A stretch of DNA of 64,000 nt from JANRIC01 sp033765345 (GTDB lineage Bacteria; Bacteroidota; Bacteroidia; Cytophagales; Microscillaceae): the NCBI GenBank assembly GCA_033765345.1, contig JANRIC010000120.1:1-64000 (forward strand), given 5' to 3'. Shown one piece after another: positions 34,148 to 44,002 of the stretch. The first letter of the stretch is position 1, and the number at the start of each line of letters is the position of its first letter. A program made the translations under genes and the position numbers. The notes below the pieces were generated by a model. That model had not been told where the DNA came from. It made no database searches and was given only the letters and a program-made list of their open reading frames with translations.

Positions 34148-36157
34148 TTATCGTATCACCGTCACTCTTTTGCTGAGGATTTGAGAACTAGCCACTGAAC
34201 TGGTATAAAAAGCTCTCAATACATAAACTGCCGGATTTAATCGGCTTATATCCAGTTTTAATGCATTTTGGGTACGCTTTGCTTCCTGAACGAGCACCAC
34301 TCGCCCTTGTAAATCCAAAATTTCAATCTTATCCGGGATTTCTCCTTCTAAAATTAAGTACTGATCTGCGGGGTTGGGATAGAGCTTCAGCTTGGTATCG
34401 AGTTCATCTTCTACACCTGTGACTGTGGTATCGGCAGCAAGGGCAAAGACAGGGCGAATCATAATGCTACCTCTTTCTTTCTGGCGAATCGGGTCATCAG
34501 GCTCTACAAAAAAGCTCTGCCACCCGCGTCCGTCATTAAAAAATATGTTGGCTGTGGCATCATTGTTTCTGTCGTATCCTGCGGTCAAGCGGTCATTGGT
34601 GGTTTGTTCCCAGCCTACATAAAAAGTCCCGGTGATGGCAATGGGCTTAAATTGAAAATCTGGTGCACTGACTTTCTTGACATCCGTAACACTCAGGAAT
34701 TCATTGCGTGAATTTGGGTATCTGATCGGCACATTGACTTTATACAACACTGTATCCGGGTCGAGGGTTTTCCAGATCACTAGGTTATAAGTTTGCCCCA
34801 AAAGGTCTTTTTCAAACCGTGTCAGATGTATCAATACATCGGTCAGTGTATCTGCCTGATTGACTTCATACTTCACGGCTGCTTGTCCAAACCTTTGGTT
34901 AATCCCGATTCCATATTCGGCTGTACCGTCATCATATGCATAATAATCATCCAAGATGCTTATGCTGGAGATCGTATCGTTTACTCTTAGATCAATATTG
35001 GGAAGTTGGCTAGTGCCACCGGGTCCGTCGCCTGTGGATACAATAAAAGTAGTTTTCAAAGCCAAAGGTTCTTTGGTAATCGTCAGTACATCATCTGCAA
35101 TAGCTGCATCCAGTTTAAAATTGCGCTCTTGAGGGCCAATAGGTATCAACCCCGTAGTCTCAAACAAAACATCGATCAAAGTTTTGCTAATTGTGTCTTC
35201 CAGAATGACCTGATATTCGGGTCCATCTCCAGAGGGTGGTGGGCTAAAGTTGTTGATGGTTGTCGAGATCGTATCGGAGGTCTCGATGCCCGGATTGGCA
35301 AAGTATTGGTTGACAGGCATTGCCGAATAACGTTTTAAAAAAGATTGCGGTTGTTTGGAAACGGCGATTTCATCCGGGAAAAAAGCTTGAGGATTAATGT
35401 TATCATTGCATACAACATAATCTACATTCCAGCTATCATAAAGCCCAGATAATCGGCCAGATGCCTGAAAGCGAAACTGAAAATCCTGATGCAAATAAAT
35501 GGGATTGTTGAGGGCAATAAACTCTTGTATAAAACTAAAATTGCTGTCTAATTTTGTAACAATAACAGTATCGATGACCACACCGTTGGAATCCAGGCGG
35601 ACTACGGTATCCAGGGGAGTGCCTCCGATTTGTTCCCAGACGGTGTGCCACACATCAAGGCTATCTTTGAATTGTACCCTGAGTGTATCTTCCGAATCTG
35701 GAATTTCACCGAAGCCTTCTTTTTGCCAATAAAAAGTCAGATATAATTGATTGATATTCAGAGTGCCAGATAAGTCAATAGGGCAGGAGGTAAGCGTGTC
35801 GGCTCCCCCAATCGCCTCCGAAACCGTGGTAGAGAAATCATAAGGTTCTCCGAACTCGTTGAAACCGTCGAAGGTAGCTACTCCTTTGCTGATAGGCTCA
35901 AAACCAAACTCGTTGTTGATAAATATCCCTTCACTGCCCAGCCATTGCCATTTGGTGGTGTCTAAAGTTAAAGTGGAAAAATCATCAAAAAAAGGCAGCG
36001 TAAGCAGCGTATTTCTTTTTGCCTGATTTTTAGATTGGTTTTGGTGTACCGGTTTTTGATAAGAAGTTTGATTGGGAGAGATGATCAATTGAGCGTGTGT
36101 TTGGATGCTCAAACTCATAGCAATAAGCCCAAAAAATAGTTTCAATGATGTATGCAT
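34148..36157 (-). CDS. T9SS-exported protein, choice-of-anchor/jellyroll-like
   Basis: A 669-residue secreted protein: signal peptide (FFGLIAMSLSIQTHAQ), a jellyroll-like beta region with LPFFDDFST and WNVDYVVCND (typical of secreted Bacteroidota proteins that open with a galactose-binding-like domain), further beta modules, and a C-terminal type A sorting domain from about 590 (LKLYPNPADQYLILEG, EILDLQGRVV, PAVYVLRAFY). No catalytic signature seen. It probably sits on the cell surface. A separate unit, 119 bp upstream of the other T9SS gene. Confidence 0.85.
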   Translation of the reverse strand: MHTSLKLFFGLIAMSLSIQTHAQLIISPNQTSYQKPVHQNQSKNQAKRNTLLTLPFFDDFSTLTLDTTKWQWLGSEGIFINNEFGFEPISKGVATFDGFNEFGEPYDFSTTVSEAIGGADTLTSCPIDLSGTLNINQLYLTFYWQKEGFGEIPDSEDTLRVQFKDSLDVWHTVWEQIGGTPLDTVVRLDSNGVVIDTVIVTKLDSNFSFIQEFIALNNPIYLHQDFQFRFQASGRLSGLYDSWNVDYVVCNDNINPQAFFPDEIAVSKQPQSFLKRYSAMPVNQYFANPGIETSDTISTTINNFSPPPSGDGPEYQVILEDTISKTLIDVLFETTGLIPIGPQERNFKLDAAIADDVLTITKEPLALKTTFIVSTGDGPGGTSQLPNIDLRVNDTISSISILDDYYAYDDGTAEYGIGINQRFGQAAVKYEVNQADTLTDVLIHLTRFEKDLLGQTYNLVIWKTLDPDTVLYKVNVPIRYPNSRNEFLSVTDVKKVSAPDFQFKPIAITGTFYVGWEQTTNDRLTAGYDRNNDATANIFFNDGRGWQSFFVEPDDPIRQKERGSIMIRPVFALAADTTVTGVEDELDTKLKLYPNPADQYLILEGEIPDKIEILDLQGRVVLVQEAKRTQNALKLDISRLNPAVYVLRAFYTSSVASSQILSKRVTVIR

Positions 36158-36230
36158 TCGGTTTTTTAACCTTTGATGGACAATGATTTAAATTTGATTT
36201 AATCTCCTATGAATCTCCTAAGTGAGAATT

Positions 36231-37283
36231 TTATTGGTTATTATTTTCCGGTTTAGGATTTTCGGGTTTTTTGGTCGGTTTTTTTTCCTCAGTTCCCAGC
36301 TTTTTTTTGCGGTATCGGTCAAATTCTTCGGCATTACGGATATTGATATTTTGGTCTAAGGAATCTCGTCTGCGGATTTCTTCTTCGCTAAGTTCTTCTT
36401 CGGCATCTTCGGGGCGAGCTGCGGGGTTACCGGCCACCCAAAGGTCTACTACTTCTCCTGCCCGGATCATGGCTCTTTCTCGATCATCCATCACGCTTCC
36501 GGCTTCTACGCCCGGTTTGAGTGTTCCGAGATAAGGTCTAGGGTTTTGTCTCAACACAGTACCGATTTCTTGTGAGCTTTTGAAGTTATATTGTACTGTA
36601 CCAAGGATTAACTCACTACCTTTGAGAAGAAGCTCGGCTTCATCCTGAGATAAACCTACCAGATCAGGCACAGGGAACTCATCTTTGCCTACTCCGTCGC
36701 CCACCAATATATGGACAACAGAACCCTTACTTATCAAAAGAGAGCCTTCTTCAAATATGAATTTATCTTTTGGGGTGTAAGTTTTTCCGTTGATCTTGAT
36801 CTCTAAGATTACATTTTCGGCGATATGAGGTTTATACTCTACCTTTCCGAGTTTTAGGTCGGCATTGTTTAATGTTCGTCTTGCTTCACTAAAAGGCATG
36901 TCAATGATGTAAGGCATTTTAATTTTGGGAGGGTTGGTCGGATTGATTGTAATCCTAATTTTCCGATTTCGCTTTACAATGTCACCGGGTGCAGGAGATT
37001 GTGTAAGCACCACGTTGGGTTTGTGACTTTCAGAATAGGTCGAGTCGCTAATCACAAAATCCAAATCTCTTTTGCTCAGAAATTCCTCCACTTCACTCAT
37101 ATTCATGCCTACTAGATCAGGCACAGATACCGTTTCGCCGTGAAAGGTAAAATTCAGCAAATAACTATTAAAAAAATACATTAAAATAATGGAAAAAAGA
37201 CAGACCACGATGCCTATATGAATCAATAAATCGTAAATCGAGCTGCTTTTAAGGTAAATATTCTTGATGTTTAAATAATTCAT
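36231..37283 (-). CDS. Membrane-anchored PASTA domain protein
   Basis: A 350-residue protein with one N-terminal membrane helix (about 20-45) and three PASTA repeats: VPDLVGMNMSEVEEFL, MPYIIDMPFSEARRTL and VPDLVGLSQDEAELLL, each followed by the typical QSPAPG or QNPRP element. The C-terminus is a charged Glu/Lys/Pro-rich tail. PASTA domains bind peptidoglycan or beta-lactams; here no kinase domain is attached. It lies 207 bp downstream of the double D-Ala-D-Ala ligase gene, a cell-wall context. Confidence 0.9.
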   Translation of the reverse strand: MNYLNIKNIYLKSSSIYDLLIHIGIVVCLFSIILMYFFNSYLLNFTFHGETVSVPDLVGMNMSEVEEFLSKRDLDFVISDSTYSESHKPNVVLTQSPAPGDIVKRNRKIRITINPTNPPKIKMPYIIDMPFSEARRTLNNADLKLGKVEYKPHIAENVILEIKINGKTYTPKDKFIFEEGSLLISKGSVVHILVGDGVGKDEFPVPDLVGLSQDEAELLLKGSELILGTVQYNFKSSQEIGTVLRQNPRPYLGTLKPGVEAGSVMDDRERAMIRAGEVVDLWVAGNPAARPEDAEEELSEEEIRRRDSLDQNINIRNAEEFDRYRKKKLGTEEKKPTKKPENPKPENNNQ

Positions 37284-37440
37284 AGTTTAAAATAATTAAA
37301 ATGATGAATAATTAAAGAATTAAAAAATGAAAACAATTAAGGGGGTACTCCTTAATTTCCTTAATTCTTGTGAAGATCCTTTCAGGATGACAAAGAAGGG
37401 CTTAATTTCCTTAATTAATTCCTTTAATTCCCATAATTGC

Positions 37441-37476
37441 TTTAATTGCTTTAATTGCTTTAATTGCTTTAATTGC
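37441..37476. repeat. 9-bp tandem microsatellite (TTTAATTGC)
   Basis: Four exact units of TTTAATTGC flanked by degenerate units (TTAATTCC, TTAATTTCC) over about 37400-37510, running into the end of the ligase gene. The gap 37284-37490 holds nothing else. Confidence 0.85.
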
Positions 37477-37490
37477 TTTAATTTCCTTAA

Positions 37491-40328
37491 TTAATTCTTT
37501 AATTTCCTTAAAGCAAAATTAAGAATTGCATCTATAAAATGATAAGGTTTGTAACCATTTATTGCGCTTTGATGAAAAATACATGTGGCAGGGGTCATTC
37601 CTGGTAGTGAATTGACTTCTATGATGATCACTTCTACTTTCAAATCTGCACTTACCCGCACAAAAGCATCTATCCGCGCATACCCTTCTATCTGCAAAAT
37701 TTGAGCTACTTTTTTAAGTGCTTCTCTTACTCTAACGCTGATTTGGGTATTTTCGGTTGCCTCCGGTGCATAAACTGCCGGGGTAATGTTTTGCCCTTCG
37801 CCAGCCAAGAATTTTTCTTCCAGGGAAAGTACATCGCCCAGAGCCAATGTCTCGGAGGGTTCAAATACTTCGTAGTCAAGGCTTTGTGTGCCGTCGGCAT
37901 GGGTCAGCAAGCCTCCGGTAATCTCCATGAAATACTTGGCATCTTGGCGGCTGATGAGTTCCTCGACCAGAAAATAGCCTTTTTGGGGAAATTCCTCATT
38001 GGCTTTGAGTTGTAAAACTTCGGATTCCTGTGCTAAAAATGGCGGCTGTTCCCGAAACATCATTTTAGTAAAAGCTACTAGAGATTCTCGGTTTTTGATT
38101 TTTTTGACTGCAGAGCTGCAGCCGTCGTCGGCTGGTTTGGCGATGAGCGGGTAGGGGAATTCCTTCTCGATATAAGCAATTACTTTATCGGGATTCTCTA
38201 GCCAGTCTTTTTTATGTACTAAGGTGTGTTTAGCAACCTGAATGCCGTGTTTTTGGAGGATTTCGTTGGTTTCATACTTGTTGATTGTGATTTGAGAGCT
38301 TTCTACCCCGGAGCCATTGTAGGGCAGTCCGTATTTTTCCAATTCTCTTTGCAGCGAGCCGTCCTCGCCCGGACGACCGTGTAAGGCAATAAAAACCACG
38401 TCTGCCTGTTCAGCCAATTCCTCAAAACCGATTTTTTGAGGTTTCATCAGGGGCGTTCCGGCGTATTTTTGGGTGATTGGGGAGGCTTCTTCCTTGATTT
38501 TATTGAGCATGGCTGCACCTTTGAGTTGGATATTTTGGGCATCCAGCAAGATTTTATCCCTGATGTCATCCGCATTGTCTTTGAGCATATAATGAATCGG
38601 CAATACATACAAATTGTAAGCCTCGTCGCTGCCCGTGAGGAATACAGGGAAAGGGGCGTATTTGCTCGATGAGGCAAGTTTTTCATAAATATTGCGTCCG
38701 CTTTCCATGGAAATATGCCTTTCGGTAGAATACCCACCCATAATGACCGCCACTCGGATTTTCTCTTGAGGGGATTCTTTCAAATCTTGGATTTTGCGGT
38801 CAATAAAGTGCATCATCTCTGCGAATTCCTGGTTTCTCTTACCGCTTTGGATGCGTTCTGCTAGAGAAGTACGGATGATATAAGTCAGGAAGTGTGAGGC
38901 GTTCAAGCCGATCTCGGCTGCCTGATGGAAGAAAAAAGAGGAGGGAAGCATGCCCGAAGTCGTATTGGGGTCATTGAGGAAAATATCGCCTGCTTCGGTG
39001 ATAAAACCGTCAATTCGGGCGTACACGTGCGCATGAATGGACTCAAACAAAGCACAACAACGTTTGCGGATTTCTTCAATCATCTGCTCATCGACCTCAA
39101 TCGGGGTAATCTTGCGACTTGTACCAGGCAAGTATTTGGAGCGATAATCAAAAACATCTTGTACCTTGCGGATTTCGGTAGGAGGGAGGGCAAGCGGGGT
39201 ACCATCTTCCTCCTGAATTACAATGCAGGAAAATTCCTTACCCCCGATAAAAGATTCAAAAAGGACGAATTCTTCAGAGTTTTGAGCGGTGAGGAAAAAT
39301 TGAGGAGCTATGCGTTCTAAATCTTTCTTTTTGAGTACTATTTCGTCTAATAAAACTTCAAATTTATGGATGCTATACTCTAAGAAATCCAGGAATTCTT
39401 CGGGATGATCAATTACTTTTTTTACTGAAAACCCTGAATGAATCTCTTCCCTTTCTTCTTTTAAAATTTCAAGATCAGAATTATCAGAAAAACCACTTTC
39501 TACTAAAACCGGAAAGCCCAATCCCTCCCGAATATCCGTAAATTGAGTGATAAATTTTTGTTTTTCTTCTGGGCTTTTATTTCGCCAGGAATCTACAGAA
39601 ATACGCTGCATAAAAAAACTTTTGTCAATCGCCTCTGCCAGTCCCTCGCTTGATTTCAAGATGCTTACCCCGATCGATGAGCCTTGATTGGGAGATTTGA
39701 CCACAACTGGCAGTCCTACCTCGTGGAGGATTTCGGAGAAAAGAGTATTTTCTGCCTGCGTTCCGCGTTCTTGAAGCCATCTTTTTTTAGTCAAAACGTA
39801 CTGCTTGGGTCTTTGAAATCCGGCTTTTTTGAGCAGGTCACTTTGGATGATTTTATTCACGCCTATCGCCGAAGGCAGAATCCCCGAACCGGAATAGGGG
39901 ATATTGTACCATTCCATCAGCCCTTGGATATTGCCGTCTTCGCCGTAAGAGCCATGCAAGGCCAGGAAAGCAAAGTCAAAATATTGCTGAAAGTCTTGCG
40001 GATAAATGCGTTTGCCGACTTCGGAAATGAGTGCATCAAGTTGCGCCTCTGTCAATTGCCCCAAAGACTCGATATAAATTTGAAAGGGTGATTTGGCAAA
40101 ACCCAATTGTCGGGCAGCTTCTAAGGGCGGGTAAAAATCCCTGATCGTACCTTTATAGATGTATTCCCAATTCAACAAAATAAAATTCCCCAAACTATCC
40201 ACAAAAACTGGCACTGCTTCAAAAATATCCTTGTTCAAATTGTCGTACACCGTGCGCCCACCGGCAAAGGACACTTCGCGCTCACGCGATTGACCTCCGA
40301 AAAATATTCCGATTCTTAATTTTTCCAT
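37491..40328 (-). CDS. ddl: Tandem-fused D-alanine--D-alanine ligase (two Ddl modules)
   Basis: A 945-residue protein in which two ATP-grasp D-Ala-D-Ala ligase modules are joined. Module 1 (about 1-500) opens with GIFFGGQSREREVSF and has LHGSYGEDG, YSGSGILPSAIGVNK, KSPNQGSSIGV and YARIDGF...NDPNTTSGM. Module 2 (about 525-945) opens with VAVIMGGYSTERHIS and has LHGRPGEDG, YNGSGVESSQITINK, and YARIDAF...EVNSLPGMTP. Single Ddl enzymes are about 310-370 residues. Module 2 keeps the metal-binding E and N of E-x-N-x-x-P-G; module 1 has D for that E and S for P, so it may be impaired or altered. Module 1 also carries a long insertion (about 245-345). It would make the D-Ala-D-Ala of peptidoglycan. 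Confidence 0.9.
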   Translation of the reverse strand: MEKLRIGIFFGGQSREREVSFAGGRTVYDNLNKDIFEAVPVFVDSLGNFILLNWEYIYKGTIRDFYPPLEAARQLGFAKSPFQIYIESLGQLTEAQLDALISEVGKRIYPQDFQQYFDFAFLALHGSYGEDGNIQGLMEWYNIPYSGSGILPSAIGVNKIIQSDLLKKAGFQRPKQYVLTKKRWLQERGTQAENTLFSEILHEVGLPVVVKSPNQGSSIGVSILKSSEGLAEAIDKSFFMQRISVDSWRNKSPEEKQKFITQFTDIREGLGFPVLVESGFSDNSDLEILKEEREEIHSGFSVKKVIDHPEEFLDFLEYSIHKFEVLLDEIVLKKKDLERIAPQFFLTAQNSEEFVLFESFIGGKEFSCIVIQEEDGTPLALPPTEIRKVQDVFDYRSKYLPGTSRKITPIEVDEQMIEEIRKRCCALFESIHAHVYARIDGFITEAGDIFLNDPNTTSGMLPSSFFFHQAAEIGLNASHFLTYIIRTSLAERIQSGKRNQEFAEMMHFIDRKIQDLKESPQEKIRVAVIMGGYSTERHISMESGRNIYEKLASSSKYAPFPVFLTGSDEAYNLYVLPIHYMLKDNADDIRDKILLDAQNIQLKGAAMLNKIKEEASPITQKYAGTPLMKPQKIGFEELAEQADVVFIALHGRPGEDGSLQRELEKYGLPYNGSGVESSQITINKYETNEILQKHGIQVAKHTLVHKKDWLENPDKVIAYIEKEFPYPLIAKPADDGCSSAVKKIKNRESLVAFTKMMFREQPPFLAQESEVLQLKANEEFPQKGYFLVEELISRQDAKYFMEITGGLLTHADGTQSLDYEVFEPSETLALGDVLSLEEKFLAGEGQNITPAVYAPEATENTQISVRVREALKKVAQILQIEGYARIDAFVRVSADLKVEVIIIEVNSLPGMTPATCIFHQSAINGYKPYHFIDAILNFALRKLKN

Positions 40329-40574
40329 GCTTGCAAAGCTAAATAATTTGTGGGAAATAGCACTCCAACGATAGGCTCAAAATACGCTTGTAAATTTGTG
40401 CCACAGATTCAAAGAATTTTAATAGCGAATACTTGTTTTCAATACCAATACCAATACCCATTACATTTGACTAACAATTCAACCCTCATATTTCATCTCA
40501 TTCTTCACAAATTTTTCATAAGGCGTTGGCCTAAAATCTCACATACTATTATCTTTCAATTATTAGTAAAAACA

Positions 40575-40819
40575 ATGAAAAATTATCTAAAACTTTTCTG
40601 TTTAATCTTGCTGGTATATCCAGCCGGTTTAGCTATGCTTCAAGCACAAACTCCTTTCTCAGAAAGTCCTCTCATTCAATGGGAGGAAACCATAGGTGGG
40701 AGAGGTTATGAATATCTCAGAAAAATATTTCCTTATGGAAGAGACAGCGTCCTATTGGCAGGCTCATCTTCCACCCAAGGGAGTGTAAATGGTGATAAAC
40801 GTACGGGCTGCGTATACTG
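40575..40819 (+). pseudogene. Secreted T9SS-type protein, N-terminal fragment
   Basis: The ATG at 40575 begins MKNYLKLFCLILLVYPAGLA and a signal peptide ending near LQAQ, followed by about 55 residues with WEETIGGRGYEYL and VLLAGSSSTQGSVNGDK. These are the opening beta strands of a delta-60/propeller-like repeat seen in many T9SS cargo proteins. The frame meets the left end of an IS982-type element and stops at TGA 40818-40820. The matching C-terminal sorting domain is on the far side (41866-42201), so this is one half of a disrupted gene. The 246 bp before it hold short AATACC repeats only. Confidence 0.75.
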
Positions 40820-41863
40820 ACGTGAATATTTTTAAGGTTCTTAGTAAAGTACAACTTTCATATAGTCTTTAGGATTGACCAAAGGGGTATGCGGTTTATG
40901 TTCTAAGAAAGTATATCCAATTAAAGCGGTCACCAAATTGACCAAGAAATTCACGGGACTACGATGCCTGGTATGGTCAATATCCATGAGATTTTTTACA
41001 TATCAAAAGCCGATTCAATAATACCTCTTTTCTTTGCATAGTGCTTTTGTTGAGGACTAATGGGCAAACCGGCTTGATTTTTTTTGGGTTTGGGTATAAG
41101 TTCTACGCCTTTATCCTGCAATTCTTTCATAATTTTAGTCCAATAGCCTCTATCTGCAAAGACCCAGCCTTGAAAATTATGAAATAGTTGGCGTAAAAGC
41201 GAGGCATTATTGTCCGCTACATTGCCTGTACTCACACGAAAATTGACCAACTCCCCCCATTGATTGAGCAAAACGTGGAGTTTGAAGCCAAAAAACCAGC
41301 CCGTAGAAGATTTCCCTTTGCCAGCAATGCCTTTGAATACCCGATGTTGTTTTTCTCTTTTGATATGGCATACAGGCAGTTTTTTACTGTCTATGTAATT
41401 TGCCTCACTAGGCTTTGCCAAACCACACAAAAACAGATAGACTATTAACTCTTTGAGGACTTCGCGCATTAAACGGTTAAATCGCTCATATTTAGTAGCT
41501 TCTGGAAACCAAGTACGCAATATCTTCTATATAACTGTCTCATAATACCACTTAAAACAACGCATCCCTGAATGATGATAAAAGATACAGATGCTCATAA
41601 TTTCACTTTTGCTCATCCTACAATCAGAGGCTAAAAAACCAAAGTCTTCTGCATAAGTGGGACTTTTCTCCAAATTTTTTACAAAATCATCACAAGTCAC
41701 GAAGATTTCTACTAATTTTGATGTATTGAGAATTAACATATTATTAGGTGTTTTCTTGAAATAATGCAAATCAAAGTAAGCACTTTTTTGTTAATTCTCA
41801 AAATTATTCCTGTTATTAACCTTTAACTCCTTTAATATCAACTAATTATAAAAATATTCACGT
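40820..41863. mobile_element. IS982-family insertion element (decayed)
   Basis: A 1,044-bp element bounded by inverted repeats ACGTGAATATTTTTA at 40820-40834 and its complement at 41849-41863. Size and transposase match IS982. The flanks are CTG on the left and ACAG on the right; a target duplication is not clear and exact ends may shift by one to three bases. It lies inside a T9SS cargo gene. The transposase is broken, so it is not self-mobile. Confidence 0.8.
40841..41739 (-). pseudogene. IS982-family transposase with a nonsense codon and a 1-nt deletion
   Basis: The frame starts at ATG 41739 (MLILNTSKLV), shows CDDFVKNL and the FHxSxxRxFKxYY-like segment, then meets an in-frame TAG at 41527-41529. 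The same frame continues with RTWFPEATKYERFNRLM, the IDSKKLPVCH motif with the first catalytic Asp, KGKSSTGWFFGFKLH, TGNVADN, FADRGYW and KRGIIESAFDM. There a single-base deletion shifts the frame, and the expected ending (KNLMDIDHTRHRSPVNF...) is found one frame over, stopping at 40841. Repaired, it would be 299 residues, the usual IS982 length. Confidence 0.85.
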
Positions 41864-41865
41864 AC

Positions 41866-42201
41866 AGTGAGGACAAAGCTTCTGGGTTGCTTACAGGCTT
41901 CATCAGCAAGGCTTTTCAGGTAGTAGAAGATCAAAATCCGAACTTAATAGATGCCTCCAAGCAGGCTATTCGACTTTATCCCAATCCGAATAATGAAGAT
42001 AAAGTGTATATCCGTGTGGCTAAGCCTTGGGAGGGTAAAGCCCTGATGCAAGTTTTGGATAAACAAGGCAATATATACCTGAATCGGGAAGTAGACAGCC
42101 AGGAACTAGAGTTAGACATTAGCAGCCTGCGAACTGGATATTACATCATTCGTTGGCAAACTGAATCCGGCGTATTTCATACGGCTTTGATCAGAAATTA
42201 A
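41866..42201 (+). pseudogene. T9SS C-terminal sorting domain fragment
   Basis: The frame enters directly from the right end of the IS element (SEDKASGLLTGF...), and about 110 codons remain. It carries a type A sorting domain: IRLYPNPNNEDKVYI, LMQVLDKQGNIYL, ELDISSLRTGYYIIRW and a final ALIRN. There is no start codon of its own beyond a TTG at 41887. With 40575-40819 it represents the two ends of one T9SS gene whose middle has been lost, since the ends together give only about 190 residues. A strong terminator follows. Confidence 0.75.
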
Positions 42202-42256
42202 GCGATCATACCTCGCCACTGCAATTATCTTTGTCAGGTAACGTATGGAAGCTTCT

Positions 42257-42299
42257 AAAAACAAAACAAGGTTGCACAAGGCAACCTTGTTTTGTTTTT
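42257..42299. terminator. Strong bidirectional terminator
   Basis: A stem of about 19 bp (core ACAAGGTTGC / GCAACCTTGT, extended by A/T and C/G pairs) with a 5-base loop ACAAG and T-run, downstream of the sorting-domain fragment. Confidence 0.85.
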
Positions 42300-42480
42300 T
42301 TAATTTGAATACCTGCCTAAATCTGAGGACGAAAAAAAACAATATTTATACAACAAAACTGGAACAGCCCAGATTCTTAATTTTTCCATGCTTGCAAAGC
42401 CAAATAATTTATGATAAACTCAGTAGGTGTATTTAAGATCAAAGTCTTATCTTTACCATTCATTCATCTTATATAAAAAT

Positions 42481-42675
42481 ATGCTGACAAAACAAAGTGT
42501 TATAGAGAGTCTTGAAAAAATGCCTGAAAAGTTTTCCATTGATGATTTAATGGATCAATTGATTTTTCTTCAAAAAGTTGAAAAAGGTTTGGTACAGTCT
42601 GAATCCGGGGAAGTATACAGTACTGAGGAGACCAAGAAAATCTTAAAGGATTATGATAAAAGTAAGCTGGACTAA
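42481..42675 (+). CDS. Antitoxin of a ParE/RelE-type module
   Basis: A 64-residue acidic protein, MLTKQSVIESLEKMPEKF onward, overlapping the downstream toxin gene by 23 bp. An upstream in-frame start would add 18 residues, but the ATG at 42481 is the natural one. It shows IDDLMDQLIFLQKVEKGL, a short helical pattern seen in Bacteroidota antitoxins paired with ParE-like toxins, and a flexible C-terminal YSTEETKKILKDYDK that would wrap the toxin. No DNA-binding fold is certain at this length. Confidence 0.72.
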   Translation: MLTKQSVIESLEKMPEKFSIDDLMDQLIFLQKVEKGLVQSESGEVYSTEETKKILKDYDKSKLD

Positions 42676-42955
42676 ACAGGCTATTCAAGATCTGTATCAA
42701 ATTCGCGAATATTATTTAAAGGTTTCTCCTAAGTATGCTGATCAATTGACGGATAAATTTTTTGATAAAGTAATGCTTCTTGAAAACTTTCCTATGCACG
42801 GTAGGAAAGTGCCTGAGTTTAATCAAGAAAATATACGGGAACTCGTATACAAAAATTTTCGCCTGATTTATAAGCTTGTAAACGAAAAACGAATGGATAT
42901 TATCGCCATTCACAATAGCTTTACACCATTATCGGATGAATCTATATTGGATTAA
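42653..42955 (+). CDS. ParE/RelE-family toxin
   Basis: A 100-residue protein of the ParE/RelE toxin superfamily: VSWTKQAIQDLYQIREYY (the first helix pair), FPMHGRKVPEF, NIRELVYKNFRLIYKLV and IIAIHNSFTPL. ParE-like toxins poison gyrase and RelE-like ones cleave mRNA on the ribosome; the sequence does not decide between them. Overlap with the preceding antitoxin gene shows a two-gene operon. Confidence 0.88.
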   Translation: MIKVSWTKQAIQDLYQIREYYLKVSPKYADQLTDKFFDKVMLLENFPMHGRKVPEFNQENIRELVYKNFRLIYKLVNEKRMDIIAIHNSFTPLSDESILD

Positions 42956-43017
42956 AATACCAACATAACTCTAATAGGAAGAAATTCAATGTGAATTAAT
43001 AAACGGAGCATAACTCG

Positions 43018-43755
43018 ATGAATCTGCAAAACAATACTATACTCATCACAGGAGGCTCTACGGGCATCGGTCTGGCTTTAGCCAAAAGGTTCTTAGCACT
43101 TGGTAATCAGGTGATTGTCACAGGTAGAAATGCCCAAAAACTGGAACAAGCCAAAAAAGAAAACCCTGCACTGATTACTTTTCAGGGCGATGTTTCGGAT
43201 GCCGAAGACCGTGAAAACCTCGTCCGTGAAATCCACGAACACTACCCTCAACTGAATATCCTGATCAACAATGCGGCCGTGAATTACCGCTATTATTTTG
43301 AAGATGAACCCGATTCGGTTTCCAAAGTCGAGTATGAACTTCAAGTCAATCTCATAGCACCTATCCAGCTCACAGTGATGCTCTTGCCGCTTTTGAGAGA
43401 AAAACCCGAGGCTGCCGTGGTGAATGTATCATCAGGCTTGGCACTTGCCCCCAAAAGCATTACGGCGGTGTATTGTTGTAGTAAGGCCGGTTTGCATTCG
43501 TTTACGATGGCACTCAGGTTTCAATTGGCCAAAACAAATGTACAGGTTTTTGAAATTCTGCCACCTCTTGTAGATACGCCTATGACCGCAGGGCGCGGCA
43601 AAAACAAAATGAGTCCCGAAGGGCTGGTAGATGAATTTCTGCGGAATTTAAAAAAAAATCGCTTTGAAACTTATGCAGGTATCGTGAAAGTCCTGAAATG
43701 GATTTTGAGGATCGCTCCAGGATTTGCTTACCGTACTGTGGAGAAAAGACCTTGA
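43018..43755 (+). CDS. Short-chain dehydrogenase/reductase (DltE-like)
   Basis: A 245-residue classical SDR with the NAD(P) motif TGGSTGIG (12-19), NNAA (about 84-87), the catalytic serine in VNVSSGLA and YCCSK (catalytic Tyr and Lys). It resembles DltE-type oxidoreductases; the substrate is unknown. It stands alone 62 bp after the toxin gene. The 247-bp gap downstream has no recognisable feature. Confidence 0.88.
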   Translation: MNLQNNTILITGGSTGIGLALAKRFLALGNQVIVTGRNAQKLEQAKKENPALITFQGDVSDAEDRENLVREIHEHYPQLNILINNAAVNYRYYFEDEPDSVSKVEYELQVNLIAPIQLTVMLLPLLREKPEAAVVNVSSGLALAPKSITAVYCCSKAGLHSFTMALRFQLAKTNVQVFEILPPLVDTPMTAGRGKNKMSPEGLVDEFLRNLKKNRFETYAGIVKVLKWILRIAPGFAYRTVEKRP

Positions 43756-44002
43756 GGTGGCGAAGGAATGAAAAGAATTAAAAAAATTAAGCATGAAGGG
43801 AATTAAACCTGCTTTGTATACAACGAACTTGTTTGCACCATCTGGAATCTTACTTGTGTATAAAAAGTATAAATTCCAGGTTTTTTGTAACCAAATCCTC
43901 CTTCGTAAAGTCTTCTAAATGAAAGGCTCGAGATTTTAAAAAATATTTCATAAGATTTGTAATTTCGTCAGGATTCTTTTAAACAATCAAAATTTTTCAA
44001 AT

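Noticed and set aside
37400..37510. CRISPR-like array in the TTTAATTGC region
   Set aside because: Units are 9 bp without unique spacers; it is a microsatellite.
40350..40574. Longer start for the T9SS fragment
   Set aside because: The upstream 75 codons are low-complexity and would bury the signal peptide; the ATG at 40575 is preferred.
41527..41769. Two separate transposase genes (as in IS3-type frameshifting)
   Set aside because: The two parts are in the same frame, separated by one TAG; IS982 uses a single frame.
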